Assembly (NCBI GenBank): GCA_028023455.1
Contig: JAQFVV010012418.1
Location: 9,047,244 to 9,111,243 of the forward strand
Direction of reading: 5' to 3'
DNA: 64,000 nucleotides
Source: Epiperipatus broadwayi
Taxonomy: Eukaryota > Onychophora > Udeonychophora > Euonychophora > Peripatidae
This document shows positions 31,760 through 44,018 of the stretch, piece after piece. Below the pieces are notes generated by a model. That model worked only from the letters and a program-made list of their open reading frames with translations. It had not been told where the DNA came from and did no database searches. Every line of letters begins with the position of its first letter. Within the stretch, counting starts at the first letter, position 1. The translations under genes and the position numbers were made by a program.

Positions 31760-34160
31760 TATATGAAGAAATACAAAGAAAGTAAAAGGAGAAAAATAAG
31801 AACTATAAAATTAGTATTGAGATCATATTCATAATTATTTCAATTAAAACAAAGAATAAAAGCAGTCTGAATAATATTTGAATTTTTTTAAAAAAAAACT
31901 TTACATTTATTTTAACAATCCTTTAAAAAAAAAAAAAATTTGATGTTTTAACAAAGTGGTTGAGTTGATTTTTAAAAAAATGCTTAACAAAACTATATTA
32001 ATAAACTTTATTTAATATGTATGATTTTACTTCAAATCAGCTTGACAGTTATAGTTTATATATGTCTCTAAATATTTCTGTAATAAGATAATATGAATAC
32101 TCCTTACGCATATATCATATTTACTATGTGTACATAACTATGAAACATCCTTTCTGGTGAAAAGTATTTGCCATTTTTTCCTTTCATTGGAAAAGTTGAT
32201 TTTTAAAAAAAAAAATTTGACAAAACTATTAATATAATGATTTTTCTTTAAATTTTAATACAGATTTAAAAAACTAGTTTATCTACCTAAATTATTTTAG
32301 TATCATATTGCATTGCCAGTGATTTGTATCTAATATATTAAATTTTAACAACTTGAATCTAAATCTATTAAATATTGATTTTAAAATTTTATTCTAACTT
32401 AAATCAAGCTTTCAATTGACCCCCCAAAAATCAATATATTTCTCTGACATGTATTATTAAAAATATTGAAGTGCTAAGAACAATTTAATATAAAAATATT
32501 TGAAATTTCCTCTATCCAATAATCCAGCTTTAAGAAACTAGGTTACCTATCTAAAATATTTTGCTGTCACATTGCATTTCCAGGGATTTATATCAAAGGT
32601 ACTAAATTTGAAATTTTTTTATTAAATGTAAATATATTAAAATTCAATTTAAAAATGTTATTCTAACTTAAATAAAAATGTTTACTAACAGAGACTGTAG
32701 CTTAAATAAAGCATTTAAAACTAAACCATTTTATCTATCAATTTTATTTTATATATCTTAGAGAAATGATTCACTAAACAAGATATGTTCATAATCATTA
32801 ATATTACTGATTACAGAAAAAGTAGAAATTAGCAGAAAAAGTGTGATAAAAAGAATCCTTTAATTATTTAAACCAGCCACAAGTACAGTAATGATAATAA
32901 TTTCTTTTGATATAGACAAAATAAGTATTATGTTTTGGATAAACATGTGTATGTTAATTTTTCTCAGAAGATTCATATGTTGAAACAATGGAATACAATG
33001 ACCGAGTGACAATCATGGTTGGCAGCAGTTTGCTATTGCTTATAAATTTTTTTAATGCATGAAATGGCTTAATTTATTCCACTTCAGATTTAGTCTAAAT
33101 TATATTGTCTCTATTATTATAATTATTGTAGTATATTACATTACAAATATTTAAAGTGAAGATATAAAACCTGTCTATTAACAATAAAAACTCTTTATAG
33201 TTTAATCATGTATAAAAATTATGTTCAATGATCAGAGAACTTTCTTTTTTATTTGCAATTTTGTCAAGGTTGTTTTCAGTGGATATATAAAAATATATTG
33301 AAGATTTTTAATCTTTATTTTGAAAACGAGAAAGTAAAAAGAGAAAAAAATGATATATCATAATTAATTTTTACGGTCAATTATTTTAGTATGCCTAGGA
33401 ATGATTATAAAACATGAAAGCTTTGTATTGTTGCAGTTTACAATCATGTCAGATACTATATAACATCTAATAAGTTATGCATATAAATCACATCTATCAG
33501 TTTTTGCTTATTAAACATAGTACTCATACAATCTTATTTTTTACATAGAAAAACTATTATTCAAAAATATTTTCATATATTTTCTATACTTTTTTTATAT
33601 TAATTATTTATTGCATTAACGTTTAATATTTCTTAATGTCAACTTTTTTATTTTTTATATTATCTTGCATAAGAATTAGAAATATTTTTTCAATATGTAT
33701 GTATGAAAATTAAAAATACTACTCCCAAAATACATTTAAAAAATATAGTAATAATGGGATGCTATACATTTTTAATCTAATCTTTTATTTTATTGTTTAA
33801 AATTTAACACAGAATTAACAAAATTATCACTGAAATAAATGTATTATATCAAAAATTCTGATCTAGAAATTAATTATAACAAAAAATATATTTTTTTGGA
33901 AATTTGTTTTTGAAGTTTTTTTTTTAAAAATATGATCCTAAATCTTTTTTTTTAAATACAAAAATCTAATTTACAGAATTAACATTTACTAGAGAAAAAA
34001 AAAGTATTTTGAATTGTAAAACCTGAAACTTGCTTCCTCTCTTAATAGTAAACATAATGGACTATAAAAAAATATACTCATATTTTTAAATGAACAATGT
34101 TTTTTTTTTTCATTTTAATTTTATGATCCATTTTTATTACTATTATTATATTCAGAAAAA
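31760..34160. other. AT-rich DNA, nothing recognised
   Basis: About 2.4 kb without a coding exon, RNA gene or bounded transposon. Poly-A/poly-T runs are frequent. Confidence 0.5.
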
Positions 34161-34168
34161 AGCTTTAA

Positions 34169-34621
34169 CCTTTTCCACAGGAGCTTTAAATATTATAATA
34201 GCCAAATGATGTAGTTTTTTGACTATAGAGAAAACTCTCAAACCTTGACACAAGATAGAGACTTTATAAAGATGAGAATGGCCATCTTATCTTTAACTTA
34301 AATTCACATGACAATCTTAAGCATCTTGAGTTGAAAGCATGAAGATGTTACTTCACATTTAAATCCATTATTTCCTTTCGGACAAATTAACATGTGAAAT
34401 TTTGTGATTTATTGTGAGTTAAATGTGAAGTAACATCTTCATGCTCTCAAATTAAAATGCTTCAGATTGCTTTATATAAATGTGAATTTAGGTTAAGGAT
34501 AAGACAGCCATTCTTATCTTTATAAAATCCCTATCTTGTGTCGAGGTTTAAGAGTCCCCCTATAGTAAAAAAACTACATTGTTTGGCTTTTATAGACATT
34601 TAAAGTGCCTGTGGGAAAAGG
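34169..34621. mobile_element. piggyBac-type MITE, long hairpin (453 bp)
   Basis: TTAA lies on both sides (34165-34168 and 34622-34625). The termini are CCTTTTCCACAGG and CCTGTGGGAAAAGG, complementary inverted repeats starting CC as in piggyBac-like elements. Complementarity runs nearly the whole length (for example AAGATGTTACTTCACATTTA pairs with TAAATGTGAAGTAACATCTT), so the transcript would form a ~200-bp imperfect hairpin. It is non-coding. Confidence 0.85.
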
Positions 34622-34629
34622 TTAAAAAC

Positions 34630-35340
34630 TTTCTCTTTATAATTACATATTGCCTGTGCACTTGATAAATAATTAGAACATTATATTATTCATCTTTTAC
34701 ATAAGGTTTTCTTCAATGATTGCTAAATAAATAAATGACAGTCATAAGTATATATATGATTATACATATGTAATTAATTATTATGCATCCATCTATGTAT
34801 TGAAATCAAACATTCAAAAAGAAGTTTATTAAATATTTTGTTTGAAATATAGTTTATATTAAATAATATTATTATTAATAAATGAGATTTGGAAATGAAA
34901 AGGATGACTTGTACAGTGCTGAAAAGAGTAAGCATGAAAAAAAAATTTTGAGGAAATTGTGGTGAGAAAAAAAGAATTGAATTGGGTATATATTTAGAGG
35001 TAGCAAAATTATGAAAAATATATTAGTAAGAGAATGTGGAAAAAAAGTAGAGAAGAAAAAAGTTGCTAAATGATTTTAAAGACTGAAATAGCTATAGGTT
35101 TTTAAAAAATAGAGAAAAAAGATTTAGAGAATATAATCTAGAATGATATGCAGTATATGCTTTTTAGCAGATAACTAATGGTGATGATGATGCATTATAC
35201 ATACAATGATAAATCTAATCCATTAAGTTACAAAATGACCATTAAAAAATAATTCTATTGTTTACAAAAAAAATTTTTTAAAAATTGTTTAAATTTAAAA
35301 GTTAGTTCAATAGATAATGAATATTAAATAGGAAATATTT
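34630..35340. other. AT-rich DNA, nothing recognised
   Basis: Contains a short GATGATGATG run near 35180. No gene or bounded repeat was recognised. Confidence 0.5.
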
Positions 35341-35798
35341 GAATACATGTATAATGTATATACAGAATTTTAGATCTAATTAGAGGGGATTTTAACACAG
35401 CCTTTCAAACCCCCTTCAGCTACCCACTTCATCTTATATAACTGATATACATGATCACATATATATGAAAAATATAAATGATCTCCAATATATATATATA
35501 TATTGCTGAATCAGCACTCATCTGTTGGTACCAGATCATCTTCCACACATATATAATCAATGCTCAGTTTATATTAAGATAGCAAATCTTCAAACTTTAA
35601 TGGATAGACTTCAATCTTTTCCACTCTCCAAACCATCCAATATTATTAAAAATCTGGTGATGGAATGCTCGAAGTCTTTGTTCATTCTGACCCCTTATAT
35701 ATAAGACCTTAATACATTTCATTTAAATACACAGAATAGGGAGGGGCAGAATTCAGTCTGAATTTGTAATATTTGAATACAGTATTATATATATATAC
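35341..35798 (-). mobile_element. RzA2 hammerhead-repeat monomer (left part, split by the LTR element)
   Basis: Related to the repeats at 47.86-48.83 kb: ATGTATATAC-GAATTTTAGAT start, a CCCCTTCAGCT block, a decayed ribozyme and AAATACACAGAA. The sequence breaks at ATATAC, exactly where the large LTR element begins. Its ribozyme (minus, about 35490-35535) keeps stem II GUGCUG/CAGCA but has CAGAUGA in the core and lacks GAAA. Confidence 0.75.
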
Positions 35799-38664
35799 CG
35801 AAACAGATGATCTGATGTTCAGATCCTGTTTCACAGCCCACATCCAATCTCCTACCATCTAACTATATTAAAACCCACCTTCATGCACGTATATACATAT
35901 CTAATAATAAGTATATTTCTTTTGCTTAGTATTTTAACATAAATCATGTAAACACATGTATTTTAATCTAAAAATATTTTTATTTAATAATATTCTCATG
36001 TGTATACGGGCGTAAGTAATAAATCTAGGAGATTGCGAATAAATTAGTAAAGTTATGTTATATATAAAATATAATCAAAATCATATATGAAACATTATTT
36101 TTTCATATGTGATTTTGTAGCCAGAAATGATGCAATCTTGTTAAAAAGTCTCTCGAAAAACAATTACCCAGAAGATCCCCTTAGATAAAATAAAAGATTA
36201 CGATTTTGTTATAATAAAATAAACCCATTAGTGGAAATTTTGTCCATGCTAGCTTGTTTTAAAATCATAAGATTTATTTTAAAACAATCGTTCGAGAAAC
36301 TGATAACAAAATTGCATTGTTTCAAAAATCTTACCAGATAAGAAAATATCTGGTCAAATTATTCCAGATGAACCTTAAGTGCTTAAACCGCCTCAGGTCC
36401 AGCAGTAGTTGCTAAGTTACATCTTCAAAATAAAAGTATATATATACTGCTGAATTTGAATCCACAAGGAGGAGACCACAAAATAATGATGTTGCTATAC
36501 ATATTCCACGCCAGTTTTGATTCTCACTCAATGTGCCCTGAGTAGGGGAAATTTCGCCTTTTCCCTCCATTCTAATATGCTTTTCCCATAAGCGAAGCTC
36601 TGCATCCCGTACTGATGAACTTTATATATTTTTCCAGTAAAAGTGAAATGCTAACTACCATATAATAATGCTACCCTAGATCTAGTGAAACAATACCGAT
36701 GGACTGACGCGTAGTAAAATCGCTCTTCCAAATACCAAGGTAAAAAGAACTTTGACCGCTCGTAATTCTCAAATCCTGTCTTCTCTGTAATATTTATTAT
36801 AATTTCTAAATATTAAATGTCTTCAAAATATGTAATTCTTATAACTCTATATAACTAATCACTATTAAGCCTCCTATAAAATGTTTTCTTTTATTTCCAA
36901 GCGGCAAATAATTTTCGTTTAGATTTATGTATTTATATTTTGAAAAGAAATGCCAATAATATTTCTAAAATCGCAAGCATATAATTTATTTTCGTTTTCC
37001 CCACCCATCACTTATCGAGTAATTAACTTATAACTTAATCAAAACAAGTCTTATTCGACTTGCCCAGGTGCTAGTGATTTTAGATAAACTAATTATTTTT
37101 TATGTTTACTGTAGAAAAACAGATTGACATATGTTTCATAAATATTTTCCATTCTAAATAATGCGCTCTCTCTTATTAATTTATATTAGATAGGTAAAAC
37201 CCATCATAGCTATTATCACCACCTATTTATTTTGTATTAATATATATATTTTCATAAGGGCATTTAGTAACCAAGATTGAGATTTATTAAATGTGTGGGA
37301 AGTGATGAATAATATTAAGTAACATAATGTAAGGGGGGGGGGAGTCTTCAGACCTTAGTTTTACATTTAATTAGAATTATTATCCATGTCTGTTTAACAA
37401 AGAAACCATTCCATTACGCCGAGTATTTCATAATTTATGGGCAGTAAATATGTTTAGATAGTCTTTAAAGCTATAGTTATATTATGTTATTAAGTGTTGC
37501 ATGTATATAGGCCACTTCATTTATATATACTCGTGCTTCTTTCTCACATGGAGGTAATCGCTAAGTCGAGCCCCATCGTCGTTCTCCGTGTTCTAGAAAC
37601 AAGGCTGTAAAACCATCCTGTGGACACATTTGGTCGTATGTGCATGCTTTATATGGGGAGCGATCTGGGAAACCAGCCCAGTAAAGACATTGCCGACCGT
37701 CCTTCGTCTCAATGCCGACCCTGCCTACATTTGCAGACGAAATCGGTCAACTCCGTTATTAAAATTCATGAAGCACACTCCAGGATCCATAATTGGACCA
37801 CCCCAATCTGCCGCCATGCACGCACCACCTTTCAGTGTATTATTAGTCACCCAGAAATAGCCATAAGTCGTAATGAGATGATTTCTTTAAACAGACTTAT
37901 TTCCATTAGTTTACTATGCATATCAATGCGATAAATTTAGTATCATTTATATAATTATTCATTATCCGTCCTGCACAATAATTGTTTACCACTCAAATTA
38001 ATAATAATATTGAATAACCAAATGTAATATCTGCTTTTAAAATTATTGTCTTTTAAATCAAGTAAATGCTCTTTTCGTCTCTCTGGGGGTGTAATAGTAA
38101 TGCATTCCAATAGCGCTAATTCCTTAAGTCACACACATATATTATTGGCATAGCCGCAAATATCACATTATTGTAAAATATGAATTAAATATATATATAA
38201 TACTCATGAGGCTAATGTCGGATAAATAACCTGACATAATTTTTGTTATTAATCTAATAAATCTTAAATATATATATCAACTCTCGAACCATTGCTCTCT
38301 TTTAGTTAAGTTAATATATTAAGTTATTAATGATGCTCAATTTGACTAGATGATCTCCACTAAATACATAATTAATATGCTAGGTTATGAGCCTTCATTG
38401 CTCATAAAATATAGCTAGTTGTTAAGTCAGTCTATCATTAAATTTAGCCTAGAGTTTTTTCTGTGTCTCTGATGAGCGATGCCGGTGGTGAGAAGTAAAT
38501 TAAATCGATGTCATCGGATTGTTGTTCATAATATTATAGATCTGGGAAATAGGGCAGAGTTCATGAGTGTTCCTGACCTGTGTATCTTGCGCACGATTGG
38601 ATTCGAGGTACTTTTGCCTAGATGCTAGATCTTGTTACATGAACATACAAATCCGACCGGCACA
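35799..38664 (+). repeat. 5' LTR of the LARD-like element
   Basis: 2866 bp. It opens with a hairpin (GAAACAGA-TGA-TCTGA-TGT-TCAGA then CCTGTTTC) that is better paired in the 3' LTR. A GC- and CpG-richer block at about 37540-37860 contrasts with the AT-rich rest and contains a TATA-like CTTTATATGG. This LTR preserves the empty site for the TIR element found in the 3' copy (AGATAAAATAAAAGATTACG, around 36190). Confidence 0.87.
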
Positions 38665-40550
38665 GATTTTTTTTCTTTTCCCCGAGTTTGGCACATCAAC
38701 TTAGGGCTTCAAATAAAAACACCCACATACCTGAGATAGTAGTAGATAGTGATAGATATAACATGTTAAAAAAATGTTTTTTTTGGTTTAGACACCCAAC
38801 TTAAAATTTTTTTTGAATATTGGTGCACACTCCCTGCGAGTCATTGTTAGTACAATTGTAAATATTTCCTCTCAGTATATATATAAAAATGTTTCCAGTA
38901 AATAGTATGTTATATACACAATATTTTATTTTCCTCATAAAAGTTTTATCATTTTCACAAAGCTATAAAATAAAATAGTGGCAGTTTTTGTTTTCTTTCA
39001 CATGTGTGATCTAAATAATAATAATGTTATATAATGTTTTATTCCTTGTCCATAAATATGTATTACATGTATAATTCTCGTGAGTTTTTTTAAAAGAAGT
39101 AAAGAGAAGTGACAGCTTTTAAGGGGCTTTTACTTTCATATTAATAAAAAATAAAGAAGTGCTTTTCCCAAATACCCAAATAATGTTTATAGTATACATG
39201 TAAGATTCCAGTGAAATAAAAGAGTGACAGCTTTTAAGGGGTTCTCACTTTCATAAGATAAAATGTGTTTTTCAAAGAAGTAAATAATATGTTGTATAAT
39301 GTTTTTTTTTCTTGGTCATAAACATGAAAATTACATGTGGGATTCCTGTAAATAAAATAGTGGCAGCTTTTAAGGGGCATCCACGTTTATAATAAAAATA
39401 AAAAGTATGTGTTCTAAATAGTGTTTTATATATATAAAAGTTTCCATAAATGATTTTAATAAAATATTTTCGAGTTTACAGTATGATAAAATAGTGATAG
39501 CTTTAAGGGGTTTTCGCATTTAAAATAAAAAGATAGTAAAGTAGTGTGTGCACTAAATAATAATAATATATAATAATTTTTTCATAAATGTTATAAATAA
39601 ATAATGTTAAATATAATTTTTTTTTCTCTGTTAATACATCTTTTAAATAAAAAATTTTTTTAATAATATTTCCAAGTCTGAGAGAGTTAAATTAGTGACA
39701 GCTTTTAAAATGCTTTCACTGTTAAAATGTAATAAAATAAACATTCTAAATAATAGCGTATATGCAGATTTCTTATTATTGTTCACGCGTATGTAACTGC
39801 CTCAGATTAATGAAAGAAATAAAGTAGGGACAGTTTTTGTTATACTTTCATTGTCTTATATATAAATATGTGCTAAAGCTATAATAATTTTTTTTTCCTG
39901 TTATCGTTGTTAAGCTGTGTCTATAACTATTTAAGTATATAGTTTAGAAAAGTGTACAATCCAATAATAACGGATCATCTGGTCAGATCATATAGCCCTA
40001 TCCCTTTGGTTGGCACCCGGTAGCAATACCAATATATATTTGCCAATAGGTGGTAGAGTTATTAGAATAAAAACAGTTTAAAATCAATGATTCATAATAC
40101 AAAAGTTATATAGAGTTTTTTCCCCCCTCCAAAATATGTGTATCAATCTTATCAATGCAATTGCTAATAAATCATTTTGTTAAGATATTTCAGGTGCTAA
40201 AGAACAACCCATAAACAAGCAACAAAAAAGACATAAGGAAGGCCAGGTAGAAGTTGCAATAATTTTTATTATATACTTTGCATTGAAGAGCTGGATAAGA
40301 AATAATCAGTATATAGATATGTATTTTTCTTAGTGAGAAGCTAGATCTAGAAATAATTAATATTAAGAAATAAAAGGTAGGATAGCAACCGTTACTTAAA
40401 TAAATATAAATTAGGTATGGGAGTGGGAGAGTAGAGTAAAAGAAGAGTGTGAGAATGGGGGAGGAGGTGTTTATCCATATTGAAATCAAAATAAAGAACC
40501 ATAAACTTATTTGGGTAGTTAGAAAAATAATTTTTTTTTTATCTTAAATC
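38665..40550 (+). repeat. Leader region of the LARD-like element with a diverged minisatellite
   Basis: A motif close to AGTGACAGCTTTTAAGGGG followed by a TTTCACTTTCAT-like segment recurs seven times, at about 38977, 39108, 39223, 39359, 39493, 39694 and 39823 (spacing 115-201 bp). AT-rich filler includes repeated ATAATGTTTTAT-like words. It lies between the 5' LTR and the gag-like ORF and is non-coding. Confidence 0.72.
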
Positions 40551-40551
40551 T

Positions 40552-41391
40552 ATGAGACAAATGGAGGACAGTAGTGAGGACATGGATCAGGGAAAGACAT
40601 TGAGGTCGGGCAAAATAATTTTGGATAGTAATGACACACCCAAGGAAGTCGAGAATCTACCTGTATCCATGGAAACAGTGATATGGATGTTGCAGAGAAT
40701 GGAAAAGAGATTTGAGAATTTGGAGGCAAAGATCGAGGTCAGATGGGACAACATGAATAGCACCATAGCAGCGAAAATAGAGGTACGAGTAGAGTGCCGA
40801 CAGGAATGCAAGGATATTCATAACAAGTTTGAGGGGTCTCTGGAGAACCACAAGTAAGAAAATCTGGATGCCACTCAGGAAATAAAAGGAGAGCTTATAG
40901 CCAAGCAAAACAAACAAGAGGCCACCTTTCATGTATGCATTGACAAAATTAAGGAAGAGATCTGTAGTATAAAGGAGGATATGGCAAGAACCAAGGAGAA
41001 AGTGAGCTTCGAGGAAGAAGGACCGGAGAGAATGACAAACAGACCCCAGCTTTTGGTAGAAACCTGTGCGGGAAGGTCAACACCCATTATGCCCAAGGAA
41101 CCGATAATATATTCACTGATATCACTGAGCAAATTTGAAACTCAAATTATTAGAGCAATACAGCAGAATATGCCACCCTATGTACAGCAGATGATGGTGG
41201 GATGTCGAGTTAGGAAGATAGAGGAGATGGCCCAATTCCTCACATCCATCGATCATTCGCCCATACAAGCGAAACCACCCAAATATCACTCCAGACCCGT
41301 GGGGCAACCATCTAGAGACCAACACAACTCATGGCGAGATGAACTAACTAGTACCAAAAAGTATGAACCACCGGATCAAAGGAGAAACTAG
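40552..41391 (+). pseudogene. gag-like ORF of the LARD-like element, one internal stop
   Basis: A single frame of 280 codons is broken only by TAA at 40855-40857. The first ~150 residues are charged and probably coiled coil (METVIWMLQRMEKRFENLEA, then KEEICSIKEDMARTKEKVSF). The C-terminal part, IIRAIQQNMPPYVQQMMVG then KIEEMAQFLTSIDH followed by a Pro/Arg/Gln-rich tail, resembles the C-terminal region of Ty3-type Gag proteins ('LPPYVQEMIVG...TVEQL'). The capsid core and zinc knuckles are absent or deleted. Base composition is clearly less AT-rich than its surroundings, supporting former coding function. Either a gag remnant or a gag-derived accessory protein; the former is more likely. Confidence 0.65.
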
Positions 41392-41735
41392 ATAAATCTG
41401 AGCTGGACAGATAGAACATGACAACAGGGATATTCAATGATAAATGACTTAGGACTTTAATACTTTGTATATATTATAGCATAGTTTTTTATTTCATTTT
41501 ATTCAGTTAAGCAGAGTTTTTTTTTTACATGAAGACAGAGTAAAAATTTTCTTCCAGTAATATAGCAGATAGTTAGGGTATTCTATCATAAATGAAAGTC
41601 AAAACAGGGTAGCGCTCGGGCAGATCAAATTAAATTTCTTTTATATACATTGCCAATCCACAAGTTGTTCTTTAGTTACCTGGACATCAAGTAAAAGATT
41701 TTTTTTCCTTTTTTTAAACATGAAGTTCGGGAAAA
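41392..41735 (+). other. Internal region between gag-like ORF and 3' LTR
   Basis: 344 bp, AT-rich, with no recognisable pol remnant. It ends with a short purine-rich tract (GAAGTTCGGGAAAA) next to the 3' LTR, a candidate polypurine tract. Confidence 0.55.
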
Positions 41736-42151
41736 TGAAACAGATGATCTGATACTCAGATTCTGTTTCACAGCCCACATATAATCTCCTACCATCTAAC
41801 TATATTCAAACCCACCTTCACGCACATATATACATATCTAACAATAAGTATATTTCTTTTGCTTAGTATTTTAACATAAATCATGTAAACACATGTATTT
41901 TAATCTAAAAATATTTTTATTTAATAATATTCTCATGTGTATACGGGCGTAAGTAATAAATCTATATATATTTCAGTGTAGGAGATTGCAAATAAATTAG
42001 TAAAGTTATGTTATAGATAAAATATAATCAAAATCATATATGAAACTTATTATTTTTTCATATGTGATCTTGTAGCCAGAAATGATGCAATCTTGTTAAA
42101 AAGTCCCTTGAAAAACAATTACCCGGAAGATCCCCTTAGATAAAATAAAAG

Positions 42152-44018
42152 GGTTGTATTCTCATCCTTGGTGTTCGCCTTAAGATGGCGTTGATGCTAA
42201 TCAAAAACATATACATATAATGATTCCGGGCCTGACCTAAATGAACGATTTGATCTAAAAAGATCTGATTTCTTAGATTTGTAATAAAATATTCTACTGA
42301 CTAATACTATTATATGATGTTAGTTTTTTTCATTTTTGTAAATGTTTATTAATCTTATCTTGTTTTTGAGTTTGTGTGTGTATGTCTTTAAAGCTACGGT
42401 GTTTTTCTAATTTTTTTTTTTTTTTTTGACTTTACGTGTGTCTTTTTGAAGTTACAGTCTTTTTTTTTTTTGCAAGAGTAAATCAATACTTTTATTCAAT
42501 AGCAAGATGTAATAAGTAAATGTTTATTAATTTTATCTTGTTTTTGAGTTTGTGTCTTTAAAGTGATGGGGCTTTTTCGAATTTTTTTTTTTTTTTTGGA
42601 CTTTAGGTGTGTCTTTTTAAAGTTACGGTATTTTTTTGCAAGAGTAAATCAATAATTTGATTCAAAAGCAAGATGTAATAAGTCAATGTTTATTCATCTT
42701 AGATTGTTTTTGAGTTTGTGTGTGTCTTTAAAGTTACGGGACTTTTTCTCATTTTTTTTGGACTTTATGTGTGTCTTTTTTTTTAAAGTTACGGTATTTT
42801 TGGTCAAGAGTAAATCAATAATTTTATTAAAAAAGCAAGAGGTAATTCTAAATCTATCAAAAGTAACGTAATTTATATACTACAATTTAGAATTGATATC
42901 CGACTACTATTAGTAAGGACCGTCATTAAAAGACTCGATTGAAAAATGATACCCGACTAATTTCCGTTTTCTTTTTTTTGGGGGGGGGAGACAGTAATGA
43001 ATCAGAAAGTGGGTTGCTTTTGTTAAACCTATATAAAAAGGGTACCGTTATTGAAATACTAAATTTAAAAATGATAGCCGACTAATTTGCGTTTCTTTTG
43101 ACAGTAATTAATCAGAAAGTGGGTTTCTTTTTTTTTGGGGGGGGGTAAATCTTGTGTATATATAAAAACAAACAAACCGTAATTCAAAGACTCCATTGAA
43201 AAAAATCAAACCCCATTGAATTTGCTTTTTTTTTTTTAAAGACAGTAATTAATCAGGAACTGGGTTGTTTTTGTTAGTGTGTAGATATAAAAACTAATCT
43301 TATTTTGAAATAATAAATGTAACAAAACAAAAAAAATAATAATACCCGACTAATTTTATTTTTCGGACAAGTAATTCCTAATAATTAGTCAGTGGGTTGT
43401 TTTTGTTTGTGTGTATATATATAGCAAAAGTAACTGGTCACGGACGAATTCTCACGAAAACGGTACTTTTCGCATGATCCTTTAATTTTTTTTCCCTTTC
43501 GCACCCTTAAAAGCAATTTTTGAGGGTTACCCCTTCGTAATGGAATCTTCAGGACATTATTACTAAACTTACAACAGTAAAGTAAGTTACAACACATTAA
43601 AAAAAAATAGACGTCTTATCAAATTTTAAAAAACTACGACTGCTTCAAAGACACACACTCTCACACGAAACTACAAAGAAAATAGATATTCTACTATTAC
43701 GAGAAAATGATGAACAAAATCGACTACTACGGCAGCAAATCAAGGCATTTCTTTCTCTTTGCTTTTAGCATAGAAAAAAAGCCATAACCGGCAGCCGTCG
43801 GGAACTCTTTCTGTGTTTTATCATAGAAAGAAGTCTCTTTGTGTTGGCTTCTGTCGCCATCACCTCCTCCGTCCAACATAACGTGAGGACTTTTCTGCAT
43901 TTATAACGTAAAAAAACTCCTCTTTGGTTGAGTGAAGGCCGGTGAAATGGTATATTTCTAGGAATTTATCTAGAAGTAGCGACATCTTAAGGCGAACACC
44001 AAGGATGAGAAAACAACC
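42152..44018. mobile_element. GGTTGT-type TIR element 2 (1.87 kb, non-coding)
   Basis: Termini GGTTGTATTCTCATCC and GGATGAGAAAACAACC belong to a ~38-bp inverted repeat that also contains TTGGTGTTCGCCTTAAGATG. The exact 8-bp target duplication AATAAAAG lies at 42144-42151 and 44019-44026. The 5' LTR shows the unoccupied site with one AATAAAAG, proving insertion and boundaries. The right subterminal region (about 43750-43975) is GC-richer and matches the left end of TIR element 1 when reversed. No transposase is encoded. The superfamily is unresolved, with the same candidates as for element 1. Confidence 0.93.
42300..43440. repeat. Two tandem repeat blocks inside TIR element 2
   Basis: The first block (about 42330-42870) has three ~190-bp units with TGTTTATTAATCTTA, TTTTTGAGTTTGTGTG, GACTTTA-GTGTGTCTTTTT and AAGAGTAAATCAATA. 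The second (about 42890-43430) has four to five ~125-bp units with GATACCCGACTAATTT and ACAGTAATTAATCAGAAAGTG. G-runs and T-runs of variable length mark several units. Confidence 0.75.

Noticed and set aside
37620-37934. Overlapping ORFs in the LARD LTR (also 45450-45761) as a protein gene
   Set aside because: The two LTR copies differ mainly at amino-acid-changing sites in both frames, no domain is recognisable, and one frame lacks an ATG start.
38466-38500. CTGATGAGCGATGCC in the LARD LTR as a hammerhead
   Set aside because: No GAAA follows a pairing stem II, and the 3' LTR copy reads CCGATGAG, breaking the core.
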